Shown here: in pieces, positions 8,059-13,593 of the stretch
Layout: the number at the start of each line of letters is the position of its first letter
How positions within the stretch are numbered: position 1 is the stretch's first letter
Assembly (NCBI GenBank): GCA_002315455.1
Contig: DCGG01000153.1
Location: forward strand, 14,770 to 28,362
DNA: 13,593 bases
Direction of reading: 5' to 3'
Source: Lentisphaeria bacterium UBA1784
GTDB taxonomy: Bacteria; Verrucomicrobiota; Lentisphaeria; Victivallales; Victivallaceae
Made by a program: the position numbers and the translations under genes
Notes under the pieces: generated by a model
Told to the model about the DNA's origin: nothing
The model's database searches: none
Seen by the model: only the letters and a program-made list of their open reading frames with translations

Positions 8059-8963
8059 TTGGACGCCTCCTTCCAAGGAGAGGAAACAATGGTGAACTCC
8101 CGCACGATCCGGGACGCGGGAGAATCCGCAAAGAGAACAATCTCATACTTTCCCGGCGGAAGGTGCAAGGATGCGAGATCCAGTTCCCAACTCTGCCGTC
8201 CGCGGTGCAGAGGGAGGAGTTTTTCCGCCACCGGCTTGCTCTCCCCATGACGGAAGATGGCGGCGGAGATCCCCTTGCCGATGAGGGGATCCGGCCCCAC
8301 AAGGCGGGCCTCCCCGGTCAGCCGGGGCGAATCCGCAAAGACCGAGGGCGATGCGAGAAAGAACTCCTCCACCCGGACGCTTTTACTGCGTTTCAGTTGA
8401 ATGTCCCAAAGTTCCAGTTCCAGAAGGTCGCCGTGCCGATATTGCCCCTCATAGACGTAGATGCGGAGCATGGCCATCTTCCCCAGTTCCGGGATCTGCG
8501 AGAGATCGATCCGCATCTCCCGCTCCTGCCCAGGGACCGGATCGGGAATGCCCGCCCGGTGAAGCCGCCGCCCGCCCTTTGCGCAGAACTCCACGTAGAC
8601 CGGGAGCGGTTCTTCCGTGGCGCGGGAGAAAGTTGCCTTCGCATGAAGGACGAGTTCGTCGAACTGCCTCCAATCCTGCAACTCCTTCGGCAAATGCATC
8701 AGATAGGCATCGGCAAACGGCCAGCCGATGGGGTGACGTTCCTCGCCGCCCTTGTAGTCCACGAGAACCTTCCAGCAGAGCCGGGCCGGATCGGCATCCG
8801 CCGTCTGCGTCATGGTGCTGGTCATGCACCACCAGCGCTCGGCGGGCCAGCATTGCATCAGAGAACGGGACTCCACCACGCCGGCGGACTCCTCCGCAAC
8901 GGCACAGAAGCCGCACGTCAGCAGAAACAAGAGCAGAGGCAGAGAGAAAACTTGTCGCTTCAT
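8055..8963 (-). CDS. Secreted protein of unknown family, two predicted beta domains
   Basis: A 302-residue protein I do not recognise. It has a clear signal peptide: K2-R3, a leucine-rich core and probable cleavage after 'AVA' near residue 23. The Cys residues within that core are not in a good lipobox. After a Trp-rich segment ('PAERWWCMTST'), residues about 60-195 read like a galactose-binding or carbohydrate-binding jelly roll ('WRQFDELVLHAKA', then 'LLELELWDIQL'). Residues about 200-297 look like an Ig-type or fibronectin-like sandwich ending 'LPPGKYEIVLFADS'. There is no catalytic signature. AAGGAA (8972-8977) precedes the ATG. Its stop overlaps the start of the GH123-like gene as ATGA, so the two are made together. 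It may be a binding partner or separate accessory domain of that hydrolase, since such enzymes often carry comparable modules in one chain. That role is inference. Confidence 0.8.
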   Translation of the reverse strand: MKRQVFSLPLLLFLLTCGFCAVAEESAGVVESRSLMQCWPAERWWCMTSTMTQTADADPARLCWKVLVDYKGGEERHPIGWPFADAYLMHLPKELQDWRQFDELVLHAKATFSRATEEPLPVYVEFCAKGGRRLHRAGIPDPVPGQEREMRIDLSQIPELGKMAMLRIYVYEGQYRHGDLLELELWDIQLKRSKSVRVEEFFLASPSVFADSPRLTGEARLVGPDPLIGKGISAAIFRHGESKPVAEKLLPLHRGRQSWELDLASLHLPPGKYEIVLFADSPASRIVREFTIVSSPWKEASK

Positions 8964-9008
8964 CGCATGATTCCTTACGAAGTCCGGAAGTGAAATTTTG
9001 ACTTTTTT

Positions 9009-9037
9009 ACTATAACATCCGCAAACAAAAAAAACAA
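9009..9037 (-). promoter_or_regulatory. Promoter of the two-gene secreted hydrolase operon
   Basis: On the minus strand TTGTTT (9032-9037) and TATAGT (9009-9014) have a 17-base spacer, about 45 bases before the ATG at 8963. Upstream (9041-9060) is a run of A on the plus strand, seen as T-rich on the transcribed orientation, which could act as an UP-like element. A TTGACA at 9041-9046 is a better -35 box by sequence but would be 26 bases from this -10. Confidence 0.5.
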
Positions 9038-9138
9038 TGGTGTCAAAAAAAAAAGGAAAAACAAAGCGGAAGCCGCCGATTCCGAAGTCTTGACGGACTT
9101 GTCACGAACTTGCTCCATCCACCGCTGCCGTACAACGG

Positions 9139-9183
9139 GTATAAAAAATCCGCCCCGGGATTACCGGAGCGGATTTTTTATAC
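9139..9183. terminator. Strong bidirectional terminator after pnp
   Basis: A 15-bp perfect stem pairs 9139-9153 with 9169-9183 (core AAAAAATCCGC with GCGGATTTTTT). An inner CCGG/CCGG lies in the 15-base loop. A and T runs sit on opposite arms, so it can terminate in both directions. On the minus strand it ends the pnp transcript, 47 bases past the pnp stop. It also insulates the hydrolase operon promoter to its left. Confidence 0.85.
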
Positions 9184-9193
9184 TGATGCGTCA

Positions 9194-9210
9194 GGGGGAA
9201 TCATTCCCCC
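9194..9210. other. Short GC hairpin between pnp stop and terminator
   Basis: GGGGGAA (9194-9200) and TTCCCCC (9204-9210) pair around a 3-base loop. On the plus strand it is followed by C and TTTT; on the minus strand, the direction of pnp, there is no T-run. It lies 19 bases past the pnp stop codon and may be a 3'-end protecting hairpin. Confidence 0.4.
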
Positions 9211-9229
9211 CTTTTGCAGAAGGAAACGA

Positions 9230-11341
9230 TTACTCGCCCATCTCCTTCAGCGCCGCCTTGCGGCTCAGGCGGATCTTGCCGGAAGCGTCGATGTCAATCA
9301 CCTTCACGGAGACGAAATCCCCTTCCTTGCAGATGTCGGTCACCTTGTTCACGCGGTAGTCCGCCATCTCGGAGATGTGGAGCAGACCGTCCATGCCGGG
9401 CAGGATCTCCACGAACGCGCCGAAGTCGCGGACCGTCACCACTTTGCCGCGGTAGATCTTACCGATCTCCGCTTCCGCAGTGCTGGCGTTCACCCGCTCG
9501 ATCGCCGCATCCATGTGCGCCTGATCGGCGGCCATGATCTTCACGGTGCCGTCGTCGTCGATATCGATGTCGGCTCCGGTCTCCTCGCAAATCGCACGGA
9601 TGTTCTCGCCGCCCTTGCCGATCAGAGCACCGATTTTCTCGGGGTTGATCTTCACCACGCACATCCGGGGCGCGCGGGGGCTGATCTCCTTGCGGGGCTC
9701 AGGGATGCAGGCCTCGATCACGTCGAGGATCTTCAGCCGGGCAATCCGGTCGCGCTCCATGCCCTCGCAGAGAAGGTCAATGGGAATGCCGGGCAGTTTC
9801 AGGTCGAGCTGGAAGCCCGTGATGCCATCGCGGGTACCGCAGACCTTGAAGTCCATGTCGCCGAAATGGTCCTCGGCGCCGATGATGTCGGTAAGCAACA
9901 GACGCTCGCCGTTCTCACCGGTGACCAATCCGCAACTGATACCCGCCACCGGAGCGGTGATGGGCACGCCCGCCGCCATAAGCGAGAGAGTGGCGCCGCA
10001 GACGCTCGCCATGGAAGTGGAGCCGTTGCTGCTCATGATCTCGGAAACACACCGGATCACGTAGGGGAAGTCTTTCGGAATGACCTTGGAGACGGAACGC
10101 TCCGCCAGATTGCCGTGGCCGATCTCCCGGCGTCCGGGGCCGGCGATGCGGCCGACTTCGCCAACGCTGAAGTTGGGGAAGTTGTAGTGCAGATAGAAAC
10201 GCTTCTTGCCCATTCCGGTGGGAGAGCAGAGGTCGTCGTACTCCTGAGCATCCTTCTCGTTGCCGAGGGTGGTGATCACGAGAGCCTGAGTCTCGCCGCG
10301 GCTGAAAAGCGCGCTGCCATGGACCACGGGCAGAACGTCCACCTCGGCGGAGAGAGGACGGATCTCGGTGATGGAACGGCCATCCGGACGGAACTGTTTG
10401 GTCAGGATCACGTTCCGGGTGACGGTACGGACAAAATCATCGAAGCCCTTGGCGGTCTCCAGCGCGAAATCCGCATCGCTCATGTCAGCAAACTCGGCGC
10501 GCAGAGTGTTCCGCATGTCGTCCCGCAGAGCATCCAGAGCGACCATGCGATCCTCCTTGCCGGGGATGGTGCAGGCGGCTTCGATCCGGTCAGCGCAGAC
10601 CGCTTCCAGACGCTTCTGGAGAGCTTCCGGCACCGGATAGAGTTTGTACTGCTTCTTGGTGCGGCCGGCCTTGGTGGCCAGTTCGATCTGGGCGGCGCAC
10701 TGCTTCTTGATGGCCTCGTTGGCAGCGTACATGGCGTCGCGCATCTGGGCCTCGGTGACGAACTCCGCCTCGCCCTCGATCATGATGACCTTGTCGGGAC
10801 TGCCGGCGTAGATCAGTTCCAGTTTGCTCTTCTCCATCTCCTCGCGGGTGGGGTTGATGATGAACTTGCCGTCCACCAGACCGACCCGGACCGCTCCGAT
10901 GGGTCCGTTGAAGGGCAGGTCGGAGAGCATCAGCGCTGCGGAAGCTCCCACCATCGCCAGCACGTCCGGCTCGTTGACGCCGTCGCAGGCCAGCATGGTC
11001 CCGCAGACCTGGACCTCATTGAAGAAACCGTTGGGGAAGAGGGGCCGGATGGGCCGGTCGATCATGCGGCAGGTCAAAATCTCCTTGGTGGAGGGGCGGC
11101 CTTCCCGCTTGATGTACCCGCCGGGGAACTTGCCCGCAGCCGCATATTTTTCCCGGTAGTCGACCTGCAGGGGGAAGAAATCCGTTCCTTCCCGGGGTTC
11201 ACCGGAGCAGGCGGTGGTGAGCACCACCGAATCACCGAGGCGGACCACCGCCGCACCATTGGCAAGCTTCGCGACCTTACCGGTGGAAATCTCCATGGTA
11301 CGGTCACCGTCAAACGCGAATACAACCTTTTCTTCAGCCAT
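9230..11341 (-). CDS. pnp: Polynucleotide phosphorylase (PNPase)
   Basis: A complete 703-residue phosphorolytic 3'-5' exoribonuclease, of usual length, that acts in mRNA decay. The order is standard: first RNase PH domain (about 10-145, containing 'PGGYIKREGRP' and 'RMIDRPIRPLFP'), an all-helical linker domain (about 150-240), the catalytic second RNase PH domain (about 325-520) with the acidic D495-M-D497 segment and 'RDGITGFQLDLK', a KH domain with G575-K-G-G578, and a C-terminal S1 domain (about 625-695, 'GAFVEILPGMDGLLHISE'). The ATG at 11341 follows AAAGGA (near 11352-11357) at good spacing. The gene usually follows rpsO; here that place is taken by miaA and a non-coding interval. Many pnp genes are autoregulated through a structured 5' leader, and the preceding interval could supply one. 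Termination is at 9139-9183. Confidence 0.98.
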   Translation of the reverse strand: MAEEKVVFAFDGDRTMEISTGKVAKLANGAAVVRLGDSVVLTTACSGEPREGTDFFPLQVDYREKYAAAGKFPGGYIKREGRPSTKEILTCRMIDRPIRPLFPNGFFNEVQVCGTMLACDGVNEPDVLAMVGASAALMLSDLPFNGPIGAVRVGLVDGKFIINPTREEMEKSKLELIYAGSPDKVIMIEGEAEFVTEAQMRDAMYAANEAIKKQCAAQIELATKAGRTKKQYKLYPVPEALQKRLEAVCADRIEAACTIPGKEDRMVALDALRDDMRNTLRAEFADMSDADFALETAKGFDDFVRTVTRNVILTKQFRPDGRSITEIRPLSAEVDVLPVVHGSALFSRGETQALVITTLGNEKDAQEYDDLCSPTGMGKKRFYLHYNFPNFSVGEVGRIAGPGRREIGHGNLAERSVSKVIPKDFPYVIRCVSEIMSSNGSTSMASVCGATLSLMAAGVPITAPVAGISCGLVTGENGERLLLTDIIGAEDHFGDMDFKVCGTRDGITGFQLDLKLPGIPIDLLCEGMERDRIARLKILDVIEACIPEPRKEISPRAPRMCVVKINPEKIGALIGKGGENIRAICEETGADIDIDDDGTVKIMAADQAHMDAAIERVNASTAEAEIGKIYRGKVVTVRDFGAFVEILPGMDGLLHISEMADYRVNKVTDICKEGDFVSVKVIDIDASGKIRLSRKAALKEMGE

Positions 11342-11397
11342 GAATCGTTATCCTTTCTATGGCAGATTTGTGCACTGAAACAATCGGGGAGATCCAG

Positions 11398-11569
11398 TTG
11401 AGACCTCCGCGCTGCTGATGGGCGCGGCAGGACGGGAACCCGAGCGGAATCCCGGTATCAACCTCATGACGCGGACCCGCCAGGGTACTGCGGCGTCCCC
11501 GAAGTACTGCGGACCCTCGCCGGGGGGCTGATAGCGACCGAATTCCACGGGATGCCCCTCCCCTCTCAA
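11398..11569 (-). ncRNA. Candidate structured RNA or pnp leader
   Basis: The 279-base interval between miaA and pnp (11342-11620) has no convincing gene. An open frame of 70 codons exists only from a TTG start, lacks a ribosome site and resembles nothing I know. As minus-strand RNA it folds well by hand. A closing helix UUGAGA (11569-11564) pairs with UCUCAA (11403-11398). GGAAUUCGGU (11546-11537) pairs with ACCGGGAUUCC (11456-11446) with one bulge. AUCAGCC (11532-11526) pairs with GGUUGAU (11463-11457). AGGGU (11517-11513) pairs with ACCCU (11486-11482). A side hairpin CCGCGC/GCGCGG lies at 11427-11407. The result is a rod of about 172 nt. I could not match it to SRP RNA, RNase P RNA or tmRNA; size and shape resemble 6S RNA but no conserved 6S sequence was recognised. 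It may equally be the pnp 5' leader, since no terminator separates it from pnp. Confidence 0.4.
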
Positions 11570-11620
11570 AAAAGGTGGACGTTCTCCCTGACCGTTTCCG
11601 GTGCGTTCAAAATACAGATA

Positions 11621-12511
11621 TTATAATATAGCCCCGATTTCCGGATTTTGCAAACAAATCGCTTCCGGATGCTGGTGATTGAACCACGTCCGCTGTCTTC
11701 GGGCATACTGCCACGTGGAGGTGATGATCCGCTCCTCCAGTTCCGGCCGGGTCATCCGCCCCGCCAGAAACTCCCCGATCTGCCGGTATCCGATGGCCTG
11801 ATGGGCGGTGGGGGAATCCAATATGCCGCCGGCGAGCGCCTTCTCCGCTTCCGGGAGCCAGCCGGAATCCAGCATTTTTTTCGCCCGGACGGCGATCCGG
11901 GCCTTCAGAAGGTCCACGGGAAGATCCAGCCGGAATGCCCGGACGCGATACCGCAGTTCCGGCCGGACGCGTCCCTGCAGCGTCAAAATGGATTCCCCCG
12001 TGAGCAGCCGCACTTCCAGCGCCCGGATCAGCCGCCGCCGGCACTGTTTCCAGCGCTCCAGCGCGGCTGGGTCCAGTTCCGCCATCCGCGCGTGGAGAGC
12101 ACCTTCTCCCTCCGCAGAATCATATTGGGCATCCAGCTCGGCACGGAGTTGCCGGTCCCCCGGCAGGTCGTCCATGCCGTAGAGCAACGAACGCAGATAC
12201 ATTCCGGTACCGCCAGCCAGCACGGGGAGCCTCCCCCGGGAGGCGATCTCATTGATCGCGCGGGCCGCGGCCTCGCAATAACTGTAAACGTCCATCCGCC
12301 GGTCCAGCGGCAGAAAGCCCACCAAATGGTGCGGCACCCGCGCCCGGTCTTCCGCGGAAGGCTGGGCGGTCCCGATCTCCAGCCCCCGGTAGAGTTGCAT
12401 GGAATCCACCGAAACGATCTCACCGTGAAGCCGTTCCGCGGCCTCCAAAGCGAGAGCGCTCTTCCCGGAAGCGGTAGGTCCGCAGATCACCAGAAGTTCA
12501 GTCCCGGTCAT
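11621..12511 (-). CDS. miaA: tRNA dimethylallyltransferase MiaA
   Basis: A complete 296-residue enzyme that transfers the dimethylallyl group to N6 of adenosine 37 in tRNAs reading codons that begin with U. The P-loop is G11-P-T-A-S-G-K17-S18. 'D36-S-M-Q-L-Y-R-G43' carries the conserved catalytic Asp, and 'G100-G-T-G-M-Y105' contributes to the prenyl-donor and tRNA site. The C-terminal 'YARRQRTWFN' (269-278) is the family's usual tRNA-contact segment. Length is normal. The ATG at 12511 is preceded by AGGA (12517-12520) with short spacing. Upstream lies the ferredoxin terminator, only 41 bases from the start codon, with no convincing promoter between, so its transcription may depend on read-through. 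Downstream it runs toward pnp. Confidence 0.97.
   Translation of the reverse strand: MTGTELLVICGPTASGKSALALEAAERLHGEIVSVDSMQLYRGLEIGTAQPSAEDRARVPHHLVGFLPLDRRMDVYSYCEAAARAINEIASRGRLPVLAGGTGMYLRSLLYGMDDLPGDRQLRAELDAQYDSAEGEGALHARMAELDPAALERWKQCRRRLIRALEVRLLTGESILTLQGRVRPELRYRVRAFRLDLPVDLLKARIAVRAKKMLDSGWLPEAEKALAGGILDSPTAHQAIGYRQIGEFLAGRMTRPELEERIITSTWQYARRQRTWFNHQHPEAICLQNPEIGAIL
11625..11653 (-). promoter_or_regulatory. Promoter at the end of miaA, reading toward pnp
   Basis: On the minus strand TTGCAA (11648-11653) and TATATT (11625-11630) are spaced by 17 bases, and a TATAAT (11620-11625) follows directly. The -10 box overlaps the last codons of miaA. A transcript would begin near 11618 and carry a leader of about 275 bases to the pnp start, including a small ACCG-GAAA-CGGT tetraloop hairpin around 11590-11602. 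A weaker alternative, TTGAAC (11605-11610), has only a poor -10 near 11581-11586. Confidence 0.5.
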
Positions 12512-12552
12512 GGCATTCCTTTTTTTCGAGGGATCTCAAGGGGTTCCAGCAC

Positions 12553-12581
12553 AAAAAAGGCGCCGGATCTCTCCGACGCCT
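12553..12581 (-). terminator. Intrinsic terminator of the ferredoxin gene
   Basis: On the minus strand a stem AGGCG-U-CGGA / UCCG-G-CGCCU with loop GAGA (12558-12581, one internal mismatch) is followed by TTTTTT (12553-12558). It begins about 20 bases past the ferredoxin stop. It is a good factor-independent terminator, though the mismatch may leave some read-through into miaA. Confidence 0.8.
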
Positions 12582-12601
12582 CTTCTGCGAAACGATCCCG
12601 A

Positions 12602-12772
12602 TCAGAGGGAGATCGCCTCGGCCGGGCACTCGCCAACGCAGGCACCGCACTCGATGCACTCATCGGCCTTCACAGTGGCCTTGCCGTTTTCAACGGTGAT
12701 GGCGCCCACGGGGCAGGCACCGGCGCAGCTCTCGCAGCCACAGCACTTGTCGCTATCGACCTTCGCAGCCAT
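12602..12772 (-). CDS. 2[4Fe-4S] ferredoxin, 56 residues
   Basis: A small clostridial-type ferredoxin carrying low-potential electrons in the cytoplasm. Two complete cluster motifs are present: C10-x2-C13-x2-C16-x3-C20-P and C39-x2-C42-x2-C45-x3-C49-P. By the usual pairing, the first three cysteines of each motif bind one cluster and the last binds the other. C11 is an extra cysteine beside the first ligand. Length (56) is typical of the bacterial two-cluster type. The ATG at 12772 has AAGGAG (12780-12785) 7 bases upstream. The gene is monocistronic by its signals: its own promoter at 12825-12853 and a terminator at 12553-12581. It indicates an anaerobic metabolism. Its redox partner (hydrogenase, pyruvate:ferredoxin oxidoreductase or other) is not in the window. 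Confidence 0.96.
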   Translation of the reverse strand: MAAKVDSDKCCGCESCAGACPVGAITVENGKATVKADECIECGACVGECPAEAISL

Positions 12773-12799
12773 TTCAACACTCCTTGTTATGGTTTTGGA

Positions 12800-12822
12800 C
12801 CTCGTTTCCGAGGCTTACGAGG
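12800..12822 (-). promoter_or_regulatory. Leader hairpin of the ferredoxin mRNA with alternative partner
   Basis: On the minus strand the leader reads CCTCG (12822-12818), then CCTCG (12813-12809), a GAAA loop, and CGAGG (12804-12800). The inner pair makes a 5-bp stem with a GNRA tetraloop. The outer CCTCG copy could pair with the same CGAGG instead. The hairpin ends 15 bases before the ribosome site, so it might influence message stability or initiation. Confidence 0.35.
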
Positions 12823-12824
12823 GT

Positions 12825-12853
12825 AATATAATCCCTCTCCGGCAAAATATCAA
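12825..12853 (-). promoter_or_regulatory. Ferredoxin promoter
   Basis: TTGATA (12848-12853) and TATATT (12825-12830) on the minus strand are separated by 17 bases, one of the best consensus matches in the window. Transcription would start near 12818 and give a leader of about 45 bases. It is 40 bases past the stop of the upstream serine hydrolase gene. Confidence 0.65.
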
Positions 12854-12892
12854 GGGGAGTTCGCAAATTTAACGGAAGGAGCATTTTTATCC

Positions 12893-13593
12893 TCACCACG
12901 CCCGGGCGGAGATGCCAGAGAGGCGGGTGAGTTCGTTCACGGGAGCGAGGTCCAGATTTCCGGTGGCCAGCGTGAACCCCAGCGCCCGGTGGCTCACCAG
13001 ATCCACCAGCCCCTGCGAACCGCCGAAACCGGAGTGCCCGATCACCCGGCTCTCCTCCCCCGGCAGGCCCCGGAGAACGTATCCCAGGCCGAAGATCTCC
13101 CACGTCCCCGGACGCTCCGGAATGGGATGATCCTCCGCACGGCAAAGCCGGGACGCAAGCGCAAGCGTCTCCGGGGAAAGCAGCGGGGCCGCGCCCCCCT
13201 CCACCGGGTCCAGCAGAGCGGCGGCGTGCTTCGCGAGGGCGTTGGCCGTGGAGAAACTGTTGAATGCCGGAAGCACCGCCCTCCGGATGGCCGGATCGTT
13301 GACAATCCCTGAAAGCGGTAGCCAACAACGTTTCAGCGAAGGGCGTTCCCGGGGCAGCGAGGGATGGGTCCCGAAAATCACCGCCTTTGACTCCAGTTCC
13401 GGGGTCAGCCCGAAGGAGAACTCCGACTCCAATCCGAGAGGACTCGTGATCTCCTCGGCCAGCAGTTGGCGCAATTCCTTGCCGGAAGCGCGCTGCAGCG
13501 GTTCGCCCGCGAGCCACGTGTAAGCGAGACTTTGATAGAACGTCGCGCCGCCGGGCACGTCCGCGAGGGGCTGGTCCGCCAGCAGATCACACA
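12893..13593 (-). CDS. Beta-lactamase superfamily serine hydrolase, N-terminus off window
   Basis: The reading frame is open to the right edge, so only the C-terminal 232 residues of the protein are seen. It resembles class C beta-lactamase/EstB-type serine hydrolases. 'TFYQSLAYTWLAGEPLQ' followed by 'ELRQLLAEEITSPLGLES' matches the helix and 'PLGM'-type segment after the second catalytic motif. 'VIGHSGFGGSQGLVD' near the end is the H-x-G form of the third motif (K/H-T/S-G). The S-x-x-K nucleophile motif should lie off the right edge, so catalytic competence cannot be checked. Such proteins are esterases, peptidases or penicillin-binding-like enzymes at least as often as true lactamases. I infer no antibiotic resistance. 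A GTG at 13558 is in frame but is unlikely to be the start because homologous sequence continues upstream of it. No terminator is seen after its stop. Confidence 0.82.
   Translation of the reverse strand, partial: CDLLADQPLADVPGGATFYQSLAYTWLAGEPLQRASGKELRQLLAEEITSPLGLESEFSFGLTPELESKAVIFGTHPSLPRERPSLKRCWLPLSGIVNDPAIRRAVLPAFNSFSTANALAKHAAALLDPVEGGAAPLLSPETLALASRLCRAEDHPIPERPGTWEIFGLGYVLRGLPGEESRVIGHSGFGGSQGLVDLVSHRALGFTLATGNLDLAPVNELTRLSGISARAW

Noticed and set aside
8059..8076. Upstream ATG at 8076 for the GH123-like gene
   Set aside because: The ribosome site AGGAGG (8066-8071) lies downstream of it and serves the ATG at 8058 instead.
9110..11401. Plus-strand open frame of 763 codons opposite pnp
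   Set aside because: It is a complete mirror of pnp with His/Asp/Gly-rich translation and no family similarity. It also runs through the bidirectional terminator. pnp on the other strand explains the region fully.
11357..11569. Possible 70-residue protein between miaA and pnp
   Set aside because: It needs a TTG start with no ribosome site before it, has no recognisable features, and overlaps strong inverted repeats that fit an RNA structure better.
11648..12826. Plus-strand open frame of 392 codons opposite miaA and the ferredoxin
   Set aside because: It spans two clear minus-strand genes and a terminator and contains no recognisable domain.
12893..13593. Antibiotic-resistance beta-lactamase
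   Set aside because: Only superfamily-level motifs are visible and the S-x-x-K motif is off the window. Most chromosomal proteins of this type are esterases or peptidases.
1..13593. Mobile elements, CRISPR arrays, tRNA or rRNA genes, restriction or defence systems
   Set aside because: No transposase or integrase motifs, regularly spaced repeats, tRNA-like cloverleaf or defence-gene domains were found on either strand. Base composition is even except for short promoter tracts.

Overview
The window reads as GC-rich chromosomal DNA from an anaerobic polysaccharide-degrading bacterium of the Planctomycetota-Verrucomicrobiota-Chlamydiota (PVC) group. A gut Lentisphaerota/Victivallales-type genome is my best guess. 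That rests on style only: secreted SGNH hydrolases, repeated Gfo/Idh/MocA oxidoreductases and a GH123/DUF4091-like protein beside ordinary housekeeping genes. There is no rRNA or other marker here to settle it. Nearly every base is accounted for, and no gene-free stretch exceeds 300 bases.

Left part (1-8963), carbohydrate utilisation. A divergent control region (548-796) separates a minus-strand Gfo/Idh/MocA oxidoreductase, cut by the left edge, from a plus-strand three-gene operon: secreted SGNH esterase, Gfo/Idh/MocA oxidoreductase, GH36 alpha-galactosidase. The control region holds two back-to-back sigma70-type promoters and, between their -35 boxes, a perfect 12-bp inverted repeat that looks like an operator. 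A second operon runs toward the first on the minus strand. It encodes a secreted protein of unrecognised family followed, with an ATGA overlap, by a large secreted GH123/DUF4091-like hydrolase. The two operons meet tail to tail with 14 bases between stop codons and no terminator. Together they suggest deacetylation, alpha-galactoside cleavage and oxidation of the released sugar, with the large hydrolase acting outside the cytoplasm. The substrate is not known.

Right part (9139-13593), housekeeping on the minus strand. From right to left these are a serine hydrolase of the class C beta-lactamase superfamily (cut by the right edge), a 56-residue 2[4Fe-4S] ferredoxin with its own promoter and terminator, miaA (tRNA dimethylallyltransferase), a 279-base non-coding interval and pnp (polynucleotide phosphorylase). 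A strong bidirectional terminator follows pnp. The interval upstream of pnp is the least explained piece. It has a good promoter overlapping the end of miaA and can fold into a closed rod of about 172 nt plus a side hairpin. It could be a pnp leader or an independent small RNA. No mobile element, CRISPR array or tRNA was seen.
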